The notes beneath the pieces are model-generated. The model saw only the letters and a program-made list of their open reading frames with translations. It did no database searches and was not told the DNA's origin. From the NCBI RefSeq assembly GCF_001422545.1, contig NZ_LMLE01000006.1, positions 594-41,796 of the forward strand: a DNA stretch of 41,203 bases, read 5' to 3'. Position numbers and translations under genes: made by a program. How positions within the stretch are numbered: position 1 is the stretch's first letter; every line of letters starts with the position of its first letter. This document shows, one piece after another, positions 8,407 through 16,008 of the stretch. Origin of the DNA: Pedobacter sp. Leaf41. Lineage in GTDB: Bacteria; Bacteroidota; Bacteroidia; Sphingobacteriales; Sphingobacteriaceae.

Positions 8407-9276
8407 ATGACTAAATTTGTACAGGGTAGTGAACTAAATGCTACACTAGAAAAAATTATAAAAAAAGCAGAGTCGTCGTTGGTTCTTGTATCACCATACA
8501 TTAGGCTCCATAGCAGAGTAAAAGATGAACTAAAACCGAAAAAGAATTTCCCTGAACTCAAAATTGTAATTGTTTATGGTAAATCAGAAAATGGCAATCG
8601 CCTTGCTAAAGATGATCTTGAATTTCTGAAAGCTTTTCCAAATATCCAAATCAGATATGAAAAGAATTTACATGCCAAATACTATGGTAATGAATCGGCA
8701 GGGCTGATTACGTCGATGAATCTTTATGATTTTTCGCAAAATAATAATATAGAGGTAGGTGTACTTACGGAAACTACCAATCGGATCATTAGTAGTTTAT
8801 CTAGTTTTGTTGGCACTGGCGATCTAGATTCGGATGCATATAATTATTTTCAGGATGTAATTTTGAATAGTGAGTTATTGTATCAACGCATACCCCATTT
8901 TGAGTCAAAGATGTTTGGCTTAAGTCAAGCCTTCGACAAAGCTACAATCGAAAAAGATATCATTGACCAATATCATAACATTGTTGATGAGCGTTTTGTA
9001 GGTTTTAAGTCCTTTGAAAAGAACACGAACTTTAGCTTGCCGATACAAAAACAAGGTAATGTAGGGTTTTGCATTAGAACAGGGGTAGAGATTCCCTTTG
9101 ATATACGAAAGCCTTATTGCGACAAAGCTTACAGCAGTTGGGCTAAATGGAGCAATCCAGACTACAGCGAAAAATTTTGCCACTTTACCGGAGAGCTTGC
9201 TGATGGAGCCACATGTTATGCAGCGCCTATACTAAGGAAGAACTGGAGAGAAGCAAAACGACTTCACCAGCTTTAA
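8407..9276 (+). CDS. Phospholipase D-type nuclease with C-terminal Cys-rich module
   Basis: A 289-aa protein. The N-terminal half is a PLD-like (Nuc/HKD) domain: LVLVSPYIRL at about 25-34, then the HKD-type motif as H89-x-K91 with Glu96 where Asp is usual, followed by TSMN (102-105) in place of GSxN. Only one HKD motif is present, so it should act as a dimer, as in the bacterial Nuc endonuclease. The C-terminus has Cys222, Cys238, Cys258 and Cys270 in a CxxTG...CHFTGE context that resembles a degenerate zinc ribbon. It is probably a DNA nuclease or nuclease-like effector in the defence block. The Asp-to-Glu change may reduce or preserve activity. Confidence 0.75.
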   Translation: MTKFVQGSELNATLEKIIKKAESSLVLVSPYIRLHSRVKDELKPKKNFPELKIVIVYGKSENGNRLAKDDLEFLKAFPNIQIRYEKNLHAKYYGNESAGLITSMNLYDFSQNNNIEVGVLTETTNRIISSLSSFVGTGDLDSDAYNYFQDVILNSELLYQRIPHFESKMFGLSQAFDKATIEKDIIDQYHNIVDERFVGFKSFEKNTNFSLPIQKQGNVGFCIRTGVEIPFDIRKPYCDKAYSSWAKWSNPDYSEKFCHFTGELADGATCYAAPILRKNWREAKRLHQL

Positions 9277-9295
9277 ATCTTTTTAGTTGCAGCAC

Positions 9296-9303
9296 TAAGT
9301 TTG
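9296..9303 (+). promoter_or_regulatory. Possible -7 box before the MazG/helicase pair
   Basis: TAAGTTTG fits the Bacteroidota TAnnTTTG -7 consensus and lies 35 bp before the 9338 start codon. No good TTTG is seen 19-21 bp upstream, so this is a weak call. Confidence 0.3.
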
Positions 9304-9337
9304 AGATGATATCCCTAAATTAGCATCAATTATCCTT

Positions 9338-9661
9338 ATGACAGAAGAGATCACGAAAGCATTATTAAAATTTAGAGATGAACGAGACTGGGCACAGTTT
9401 CACAACCCTAAAGATTTAGCACTTGCCTTGAATATTGAAGCAGCGGAGTTGCTTGAGTTGTTTTTGTGGAAAAATGCGGAGGATGCAAATGTTGATAAGA
9501 TAAAGGAAGAATTGGCTGATGTTTTTTCTTATGCGCTGTTGTTGGCCGAAAAATACAATCTGGATGTAAAACAGATTATCCTCGATAAAATTAAACTTAA
9601 CGATGCGAAATATCCTGTGGATAAAGCTAAAGGGACGGCTAAAAAGTATAATGAATTATAA
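9338..9661 (+). CDS. MazG-like nucleotide pyrophosphohydrolase
   Basis: A 107-aa all-helical protein with the MazG/dCTPase-type metal motif: EAAEL (Glu34, Glu37), FLW at 42-44, and EELADV with Glu58 and Asp61, giving ExxE...ExxD, which binds Mg2+ and hydrolyses (d)NTPs to monophosphates. Its length matches single-domain RS21-C6-like members. The stop codon at 9659-9661 is followed without a gap by the ATG of the helicase fusion at 9662, so the two are translationally linked. The pairing suggests nucleotide depletion or clean-up tied to the helicase/nuclease, as in a defence or stress module; that role is inference. Confidence 0.88.
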   Translation: MTEEITKALLKFRDERDWAQFHNPKDLALALNIEAAELLELFLWKNAEDANVDKIKEELADVFSYALLLAEKYNLDVKQIILDKIKLNDAKYPVDKAKGTAKKYNEL

Positions 9662-11845
9662 ATGAGTAAGCGTTATCTAATTAGCACCTCTGAATTTTCC
9701 GAACAAAGTTTAACTGATCTAAGTTTAAAACATCAGAATTTTTTATCCTGGCCATTAGTTTACTTTTTAAGTGAAAACAATAAGTTTGAAGCTTACGTTG
9801 GGGAAACTACCGATCTTGTTAGTCGGATGAAAGCTCATTTAAAAAGTGATCACAAAAAAAATCTTCAATCAGCACATCTAATTTCAAGCGATCTTTTTAA
9901 CAAATCTGCAACGCTTGATATTGAATCTAATTTAATAAAATACATAGCTGCAGATGGACGCTATCAGTTACAAAATGGTAACTTGGGAATTGCTAACCAT
10001 CATTTTTACCAAAAAAAGGAACTATACTGGGATATATTTAAAGACATTTGGTCTGAACTCAGAACGCTGGGTATTACCAGACACTCTTTAGAATATATTG
10101 ATAACAGCGACCTATTTAAATATTCGCCCTATAAAAGTTTGTCGGATGAACAGGTTGCCGGCTTAAAAATGATACTCAAATGTTTGCTGGATGATCGTGC
10201 AAAAGTAAGTTTAATTGAAGGTGGCGCAGGAACAGGAAAGAGTATTTTAGCTATATTTTTATTTAAGCTTCTAAAAACTGATACCGAAGATTTTAATCTA
10301 ACCGATTTTGACGAAAATGATCTTGAACTTTTTGAATTATTCAAAAAAGTTAAGCAGCAATACGGTCATCTGGAAATGGCTTTAGTGGTGCCTATGTCGT
10401 CGTTTAGAAAAACAATAGAAAAAGTTTTTAAAGGGATTAAAGGTTTAAGGTCGAACATGGTTATCGGACCGGCCGATGTGGTGAAAAAGAAATATGATTT
10501 ATTAATTATTGATGAATCACATCGTTTAAGGCAAAGGGTAAATTTAGGTGCTTATTTCGGTGCCTTCGATCAAAACTGCAAGGCATTAGGTTTCGATAAA
10601 ATGACGAGTTCTGAATTGGACTGGGTTTTAAAACAAGCCAATAAAAGCATCTTATTTTATGATGAACAACAAAGCATAAAACCTTCTGATGTTTCGGCCG
10701 GTGCATTTAAGAATTTAAAACAAAAAGCAGATACCCGCTACGAAATATTGAAAACTCAGTTTAGGGTAAAGGGCGGGGCTGATTACGTAAAATTTATTCA
10801 AGGTTTGTTCACTGAGCAGAATAAGGCGTTAAAACCTTATGCCCCTGGCTTAAACTATGAATCATATCTCTATGAATGTTTAGATGATATGGTGAATGAT
10901 ATCAAATTAAAAGATCAGCAATTCGGCTTATCCAGATTAATTGCAGGTTTTGCCTGGAAATGGATCTCAAATAAAGATAAAAGCAAATTTGATATTGTGA
11001 TCGAAGATACAAAGTTGCAATGGAATGCCGTAACCGTCGATTGGGTAAATACACCAAATGCCATAAATGAAGTTGGTTGTATACATACTATTCAAGGCTA
11101 CGATTTAAATTATACTGGCGTAATTATTGGGCCTGAGATTGGCTACGATCCTATATCAGAGCAACTCATTATTCATGACCAACTCTATCAGGATAAAAAT
11201 GGTAAGAACTCTATTAAAGATCCCGAGATACTAAAAAGCTATATCGTTAATATTTATAAAACCATTTTATTAAGAGGAATTAATGGAACGTTCATTTACG
11301 TTTGCGACCCCGCACTGCGTAAACATTTTAAAAAGTTTTGGCGGTTAAAAGAGACTGTTGCTCAAGTTAAGCCGCTAAACCTGCATTCAAACAAAATCAA
11401 CGGGCAATGCATTCCTTTTTATGATTTAAATATTGCTGCGGGATCATTCTCTGCCTATCAGCAAGTTGAAAATATTAGCTTTTTAGAACTGCCTGACAAC
11501 TTAAGGACAAATCCCGATCTATTTGCCTGCAAGATAGTTGGCGAATCTATGAATAAAGTTATTCCTAACGGATCGATTGCGTTATTTAAAAAATATAACG
11601 GTGGCTCACGTAATGGATTGATTTGTTTAGTCGAATCAACCAATATCTATGATAAAGAATTAGGTGGCCAGTATACCATTAAAGAATATAGAAGCAAGAA
11701 AACCCAAACTGATGATAGTTGGGTGCATGAGGAAATTACCTTACACCCTCTATCGACTGATGAGTATTTTCAACCTCTCGTTTTACGAGATGAGGAAACT
11801 ATTGATTTAAAGGTTATTGGGATTTTTGAGAGAGTGTTGGCCTAA
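9662..11845 (+). CDS. GIY-YIG nuclease / DUF2075 helicase / LexA-type S24 peptidase fusion
   Basis: A 727-aa three-part protein. Residues 28-110 are a GIY-YIG nuclease (WPLVYFL 30-36, YVGETT 45-50, Arg55). Residues 155-560 are a DUF2075 superfamily-1 helicase, with Walker A GGAGTGKS at 187-194, IIDESH at 282-287, HTIQGYDLNYTGVIIG at 475-490 and ILLRGING at 535-542. Residues about 584-727 are an S24/LexA-like peptidase: a cleavage-type AAG at 592-594, the GESM motif with Ser629, and YTIKEY with Lys674 supply site and Ser/Lys dyad. A self-cleaving S24 domain on a nuclease-helicase suggests activation or release upon DNA damage or invasion. It is coupled to the MazG-like gene. A housekeeping repair role is the alternative; the defence context favours immunity. 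Confidence 0.88.
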   Translation: MSKRYLISTSEFSEQSLTDLSLKHQNFLSWPLVYFLSENNKFEAYVGETTDLVSRMKAHLKSDHKKNLQSAHLISSDLFNKSATLDIESNLIKYIAADGRYQLQNGNLGIANHHFYQKKELYWDIFKDIWSELRTLGITRHSLEYIDNSDLFKYSPYKSLSDEQVAGLKMILKCLLDDRAKVSLIEGGAGTGKSILAIFLFKLLKTDTEDFNLTDFDENDLELFELFKKVKQQYGHLEMALVVPMSSFRKTIEKVFKGIKGLRSNMVIGPADVVKKKYDLLIIDESHRLRQRVNLGAYFGAFDQNCKALGFDKMTSSELDWVLKQANKSILFYDEQQSIKPSDVSAGAFKNLKQKADTRYEILKTQFRVKGGADYVKFIQGLFTEQNKALKPYAPGLNYESYLYECLDDMVNDIKLKDQQFGLSRLIAGFAWKWISNKDKSKFDIVIEDTKLQWNAVTVDWVNTPNAINEVGCIHTIQGYDLNYTGVIIGPEIGYDPISEQLIIHDQLYQDKNGKNSIKDPEILKSYIVNIYKTILLRGINGTFIYVCDPALRKHFKKFWRLKETVAQVKPLNLHSNKINGQCIPFYDLNIAAGSFSAYQQVENISFLELPDNLRTNPDLFACKIVGESMNKVIPNGSIALFKKYNGGSRNGLICLVESTNIYDKELGGQYTIKEYRSKKTQTDDSWVHEEITLHPLSTDEYFQPLVLRDEETIDLKVIGIFERVLA

Positions 11846-11875
11846 TAGATTATTTTCAACAAATTTTTCTCTCCA

Positions 11876-11896
11876 TACGGGAACCCGTAATTTTTA
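11876..11896 (+). terminator. Short terminator after the helicase fusion
   Basis: TACGGG / CCCGTA (11876-11881 and 11884-11889) with an AA loop and a following ATTTTTA run. The stem is short and the tight loop makes it a modest candidate. Confidence 0.5.
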
Positions 11897-11923
11897 CGTC
11901 CAATGGCGTGGTATCTTGGTACC

Positions 11924-12139
11924 ATGAAAAAAATTTATTATATCCTGTTTTTAAGTATTGGCATGCTGGCCTGTAGCAAACAAAATGAAATTACGGCAGA
12001 TACTGATAACGAAACCTATACGCCATGTGGTACCTATAAATCCGGGCAAAAATTATATCAAGGTTCTAAAGGTGGGTGCTTTTATTATAACAGTAAGGGC
12101 AATAAGGAATATGTGGAGAGAAGTGCCTGCAAGTGTTAA
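11924..12139 (+). CDS. Small lipoprotein with PBCV-type basic adaptor-like motif
   Basis: The 71-aa frame is best started at 11924, which gives MKKIYYILFLSIGMLACSKQ: a short basic tip, a hydrophobic core and a lipobox ending in Cys17. An upstream in-frame ATG at 11903 would bury this signal. The mature part has GTYKSGQKLYQGSKGGCFYY and NKEYVERSACKC, which resembles the YxGxxGGxYYxNxxGNKxYV pattern of the PBCV-specific basic adaptor domain seen in small Bacteroidota proteins, here with extra cysteines. It is probably an outer- or inner-membrane-anchored periplasmic protein. Function unknown; it separates two defence-like modules and may be cargo. Confidence 0.7.
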   Translation: MKKIYYILFLSIGMLACSKQNEITADTDNETYTPCGTYKSGQKLYQGSKGGCFYYNSKGNKEYVERSACKC

Positions 12140-12368
12140 TGAAATTTTATCTTTTAAGTTGTGATTTTAGAAACTTGTAAAGTTCAAATTATTCATCTAT
12201 ATTACAATATCTAAATAATTCTAGCTCGTTTCTATCAATATTATTAGAGGCCTGTCTTTTCTCGAAGGCCACTAATTCTGTTAATATAGTTTCATTTAAA
12301 TTGATAAGGGCTTTTTGCTATTAAATATTTACCAACTAATAACTGTATAACTTTAATCTATACCAATT

Positions 12369-12686
12369 ATGAGTGGATCAGGAGGTGGCGGTTACATGCC
12401 ACCACAAAGAGTATTTTTCGATTGTCAAACCAGTTTTATCACTTCAAGTGTGTCATCAATCAACATTACTGTACTAGACAAACATAGGATAGCAAATGTT
12501 CTTAACATCGAAATAGGGAGTAGTAATGCATTGGTTTTAGAAGATGGTGACGGCGAAATCCTTGGTGCTATATTGCATCTTAATACTTCTGATATTATAG
12601 AATGTATAAAGGGCGGAGCCGAATATGAAGCGGAAATATTAGATATCAAGTCGCCAGCCTGTAGAGTATTAATCAGGAGGAGATAG
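12369..12686 (+). CDS. Small protein with Gly-rich N-terminus (MSGSGGGGY), QueC-cassette partner
   Basis: A 105-aa protein that begins MSGSGGGGYMPP, then FDCQTSF and a compact beta-rich domain with an internal IGSSNALVLEDGDGEILGAI segment and IIECIKGGAEYEAEILDIK near the end. I recall small proteins with the same SGSGGGGY start and CI..G..Y.A ending in other phyla, without a defined function. The start is two bases upstream of nothing else recognisable, and the stop is only 2 bp before the next ATG, so it forms an operon with the kinase/NDT fusion and the QueC-like gene. A flexible Gly-rich N-terminus beside a QueC-like enzyme suggests an N-terminal modification substrate, by analogy with QueC-like defence proteins. 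That is a hypothesis. Confidence 0.8.
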   Translation: MSGSGGGGYMPPQRVFFDCQTSFITSSVSSINITVLDKHRIANVLNIEIGSSNALVLEDGDGEILGAILHLNTSDIIECIKGGAEYEAEILDIKSPACRVLIRRR

Positions 12687-12688
12687 TT

Positions 12689-13879
12689 ATGATATCGGTT
12701 GTTGGCGGAACATATAGAGAAATTGATTATGACGATGTTGCTATGGAAGTTTTCGGATCTGGATTTCGATGTGTAAAGTTTCTATTGGAGAATAAATGTG
12801 CGGTTGAATTCAGCACTACAGGTAGTTTGGAAGTTTCGAAATTTTTAGCTGAAAATAAAAAGGTTTATGAAAATTTTAATTTCAATTGTATTGATTATGA
12901 TGAATTTATAACCTTTAAATACAGTTTTGCGCTAGATGATCCCACTATATTTCCAAGTATTCTGAATATTAAAAAGTCAAATAAGATATACTTAACTGGT
13001 ACGAATATTATTTGTTACGGAATGTTGGAAACGGATTTTAGTGTAAAGGGTAATAAAGTTGTGTACGATCCTCAAACTTCTATAAAGCCAATAAAATTTA
13101 AAGATGTTGGTACTGCTGATGAATTAATATATATCGTGAATTTAAATGAAGCAAGATCAATTTCGTCATCTGAGGACATAAATGAAATTAAAAAGTACTT
13201 TTTTAATGAAGAAAAAGTGAAAGCGATTCTTATTAAGAATGGGCCATATGGTGCAACATTATATCATGAGGATAATGAGGTGCAAATTCCTTCATTTATA
13301 ACAGATAATGTAAATAAAATTGGTTCAGGGGATATCTTCACATCAAGCTTTGGATACTATTGGATGGAAATGGGTCTTAAGCTCGAGGAGTGTGCCCTTT
13401 ATGCATCTATGTCAACCGCCCTTTATTGTGATAAAAAGATTTATATAAACACTTCTTCTGACCCAACATTTAGCTATAAAAAATTCGCTAATAATAAACT
13501 GACCGATGTATGTATATACTTGGCTGCTCCTTTTTTTTCAATAGCCGAGTTAATTTTAATTGATAAAATAAGAAACGCTTTTCTTGGATTTGGTGTCAAA
13601 GTTTTCTCTCCCTTTCACGACATTGGTTTAGGAGATGATGCAACTATTGCGAAAAAAGATATCGAAGGGATTGATAAGTCAAGTATTGTGTTTTGCGTTC
13701 TAGATAATCTGGACTCTGGAACCTTAATAGAAATTGGTTATTCAATTGCTCATGGGAAAAAAATGATTTGTTATCATAGAACTTGTTATAAACCTCAACT
13801 AACAATGCTAAATGCAGGTGAGGCGAAGATTTATACCAATTTAACAACAGCAATTTATCAAACAATATGGAATTTGTAA
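12689..13879 (+). CDS. PfkB-family kinase fused to nucleoside 2-deoxyribosyltransferase
   Basis: A 396-aa two-domain protein. Residues 1-265 resemble a PfkB/ribokinase-type sugar or nucleoside kinase: NLNEARSI at 151-158 (the NxxE motif), then IGSGDIFTSSF at 211-221 with catalytic-base Asp215 in the GxGD anion hole. Residues 272-396 resemble nucleoside 2-deoxyribosyltransferase: YLAAPFFSIAE (277-287), VFSPFHDIG (305-313), Asp324, and LDSGTLIEIG (341-350), where Glu348 fits the catalytic nucleophile. NDT enzymes cut or exchange the base of deoxynucleosides; PfkB enzymes phosphorylate nucleosides or sugars. The fusion overlaps the QueC-like gene by 13 bp, so all three genes are coupled. It may supply or remove a deazaguanine nucleoside; the substrate is unknown. 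Confidence 0.82.
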   Translation: MISVVGGTYREIDYDDVAMEVFGSGFRCVKFLLENKCAVEFSTTGSLEVSKFLAENKKVYENFNFNCIDYDEFITFKYSFALDDPTIFPSILNIKKSNKIYLTGTNIICYGMLETDFSVKGNKVVYDPQTSIKPIKFKDVGTADELIYIVNLNEARSISSSEDINEIKKYFFNEEKVKAILIKNGPYGATLYHEDNEVQIPSFITDNVNKIGSGDIFTSSFGYYWMEMGLKLEECALYASMSTALYCDKKIYINTSSDPTFSYKKFANNKLTDVCIYLAAPFFSIAELILIDKIRNAFLGFGVKVFSPFHDIGLGDDATIAKKDIEGIDKSSIVFCVLDNLDSGTLIEIGYSIAHGKKMICYHRTCYKPQLTMLNAGEAKIYTNLTTAIYQTIWNL

Positions 13880-14466
13880 AAAAAGCAACCCTATTATCAG
13901 GCGGAGTTGATTCAATATGTTTGACTTATGGTTTAATGCCAGACATCGCTTATACAATTGATTATGGTCAAACTGTTGCTGAAAGGGAAATATATGTGTC
14001 AAAATATATTTGCGAATTATTAAATATAGAGCATAAGGTTATACAAATTAATTGCAGAAGTTTAGGGACTGGAACTTTAGCTGATTCTGATAATTTAAGT
14101 TTTGCACCATCTGAGGAATGGTGGCCGTATAGAAATCAACTATTAATCACATTTGCAGCGATGATCGGAATTAAGGATGGCGTTAGTGATATATATTTGG
14201 CTTCGGTAAAATCAGATAAATTTCACAAAGATGGAACTGAAGAATTTTACAAATTAATAAATGATACAGTTTCTTATCAAGAGGGGAGGTTAAAGGTTCA
14301 TTGCCCTACATTAAATTACTACAGTCATGAACTAGTTTCAAAATATAATGTTCCTATTGATATGCTAACTATTGCTCACTCCTGTCATATTTCAAATTTA
14401 GCTTGCGGTAAATGTTCGGGATGCCTAAAACAACTAAAAGTGAGGTATGAATTAAAAATTGAGTAA
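13867..14466 (+). CDS. QueC-like PP-loop ATPase (defence-type, not housekeeping QueC)
   Basis: A 199-aa N-type ATP pyrophosphatase. The PP-loop SGGVDS is at 11-16, the WPYRNQLL motif at 86-93 matches the (P)xRN motif of QueC, and the C-terminal zinc site is Cys173, Cys180, Cys183 and Cys186. QueC converts 7-carboxy-7-deazaguanine to preQ0 with ATP and ammonia. This protein is shorter than typical QueC (about 220-230 aa) and no other queuosine genes are nearby; it is instead fused by overlap to the kinase/NDT gene. QueC-like proteins in type IV CBASS (Cap9) and Qat (QatC) have been recruited to immunity, so a related role is likely here. Chemistry other than preQ0 synthesis is possible. Confidence 0.88.
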   Translation: MEFVKKATLLSGGVDSICLTYGLMPDIAYTIDYGQTVAEREIYVSKYICELLNIEHKVIQINCRSLGTGTLADSDNLSFAPSEEWWPYRNQLLITFAAMIGIKDGVSDIYLASVKSDKFHKDGTEEFYKLINDTVSYQEGRLKVHCPTLNYYSHELVSKYNVPIDMLTIAHSCHISNLACGKCSGCLKQLKVRYELKIE

Positions 14467-14703
14467 TAATATTTAAAACATCCAATTTCTTGTGGCTCTA
14501 CTATTTAGTTAAGTGCTTATCTATATCTAAATAAGTACTTCTATTTTGAAATCAACTTTTAATTTATGTTATTGAAATTTTTCTATTTAGCACTTAATTC
14601 GTCTATCTTAGAAAATATATTAATTCATTCAACGAAACTTGAAGAGCATTTATATCAATAGGGAGTAGCATAAAACACTACTTTACCTACACTTAGCGTA
14701 AAA

Positions 14704-14742
14704 ACAAAACCCGGGGATGTGACGGGCGGGTTATTGTTTTTT
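14704..14742. terminator. Bidirectional terminator between the QueC cassette and the 14743 gene
   Basis: AACCCG / CGGGTT (14708-14713 and 14727-14732) with a T run on the plus side and an A run (T on the minus strand) on the other. The minus gene ends at 14743, so it can serve both directions. The preceding 240 bp (14467-14703) are AT-rich with nothing recognisable. Confidence 0.65.
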
Positions 14743-14961
14743 TTAACAGTCGACTAAGGCCATCAGCGGTCTGGCCAGGCAGATTTTTTGGATCAGTGCG
14801 AGGTTTATACCTGAATATTCTGCATATTCTTCGAACGTAATCAATTGGTCTTTACGTTTGTTTAATATAAAGCGCAAGTTTCTGAGCACTTTCTGTGCCT
14901 GGGCTAAGCTTTTACCTGTTAAAATACTAACATCTTTCGGATAAATACATACTCTTTTCAT
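14743..14961 (-). CDS. Small conserved Bacteroidota protein, HTH-like
   Basis: A 72-aa protein starting MKRVCIYPKDVSILTGKSLAQAQKVL. The segment DVSILTGKSLAQAQKVLRNLR looks like a helix-turn-helix with a recognition helix, and ITFEEYAEYSGI is a second conserved patch. I remember near-identical short proteins (MKRVxIYPKDV..ITGKS) as widespread in Bacteroidota, with unassigned function and often beside mobile or repetitive DNA. It is the only minus-strand gene in the 2749-20290 region and is bounded by a terminator on its 3' side. Confidence 0.7.
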   Translation of the reverse strand: MKRVCIYPKDVSILTGKSLAQAQKVLRNLRFILNKRKDQLITFEEYAEYSGINLALIQKICLARPLMALVDC

Positions 14962-15179
14962 GTGGGTTTGAATTGGACCGCAACAGTACCGGAGGTGCCA
15001 TAGCCTTAAAAAATTAAAAACTATCCTTCCTAAAGCAGTAATAAAAGAACGAGATTAAATATAAATCCAAATTAGGCAATTAAAATAGGTTTTCCAAGTA
15101 GTAAAAACTGCTAAATGATACTATTTGTTGTGCAGCACTATAAAAGGCTTTGATTTAATATTAAATATCACCAAAAGCT

Positions 15180-15197
15180 GCGAAAGCTTTCTTTCGC
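15180..15197 (+). other. Hairpin 56 bp before the 15253 gene
   Basis: GCGAAAG-CTTT-CTTTCGC is a perfect 7-bp stem with a 4-nt loop. It lacks a T run, so it is more likely a leader hairpin or operator than a terminator. Confidence 0.35.
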
Positions 15198-15252
15198 GAC
15201 CTGGCATTCTTGAAGATGCTGCAATTTTGTATCCAGATGTAAGACATATATT

Positions 15253-16008
15253 ATGGCACGTCAGGAAGGAATCATTAAATTAAACGGACGAATCGGGGAT
15301 TTGACGTTTTACAAAACAAGGAACGGTTATTTAGCAAGAGAAAAAGGTGGTGTTGATGCCAGCCGGATTGCTAATGATCCGAGGTATCTGCGTACAAGGG
15401 AGAACATGGCTGAATTTGGCCGGGCAACCAAGGCAGGGAAATTTTTAAGGCTGGCCTTTAAGGTTTTAACCAACCAGCTTGCTGATAAGGCGGTTACGAA
15501 CCGACTGATGAAAGAGATGTTGAAGGTTATCCAGGCTGACTCTGTAAACGAACGTGGTTTACGCATGGTGCTGGATGCGGAAACGGAATTGCTTACTGGT
15601 TTCGAATTTAACATCAAGGCACCAATCAGTACCACTATCAACGTGGTTTATGAAACTGCTATTGACCGGGTAACAGGTGTTTTAAGTATTGATTTTCCGG
15701 GTTTTAGTGCCAGGGATCTGATCAATGCGCCCCAAGGTGCTACTCACTTTAGAATCAGTGCTGCCGGTGCGGCACTAAACTTTGAAGAGGAGGTATTTCA
15801 ACTCAACACCAGTGAAAGTGACATGATTGATGTGAAAGCAATTGATGTGGCTGCGGTAGCATTGAGTGCCCAAATACCCGCTGCGAGTACCAACCCGCTG
15901 TTTCTACTGTTAGGAATTAGTTTTTACCAAAGGGTTAACGGTTTTGACTATCCTTTAAGTAACGGTGCTTACAATGGTTTATCATTAGTGCAAATACAAG
16001 GGGTGTAA
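15253..16008 (+). CDS. Bacteroidota hypothetical protein, paralogue of the 1803 gene
   Basis: A 251-aa protein with the family start MARQEGIIKLNGRIGDLTFYKT, a conserved YLAREKGGVDASRI stretch at 27-40, a helical region to about 105, and a beta-rich C-terminus. It overlaps the DUF5675 gene by one base (TAATG), so the two are translationally coupled. The relationship to the protein at 1803 is visible across the first 120 residues. I know the family only as conserved and uncharacterised. Its repeated placement next to DUF5675 and small hydrophobic proteins suggests a cassette of phage-like or envelope-acting proteins. Confidence 0.85.
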   Translation: MARQEGIIKLNGRIGDLTFYKTRNGYLAREKGGVDASRIANDPRYLRTRENMAEFGRATKAGKFLRLAFKVLTNQLADKAVTNRLMKEMLKVIQADSVNERGLRMVLDAETELLTGFEFNIKAPISTTINVVYETAIDRVTGVLSIDFPGFSARDLINAPQGATHFRISAAGAALNFEEEVFQLNTSESDMIDVKAIDVAAVALSAQIPAASTNPLFLLLGISFYQRVNGFDYPLSNGAYNGLSLVQIQGV

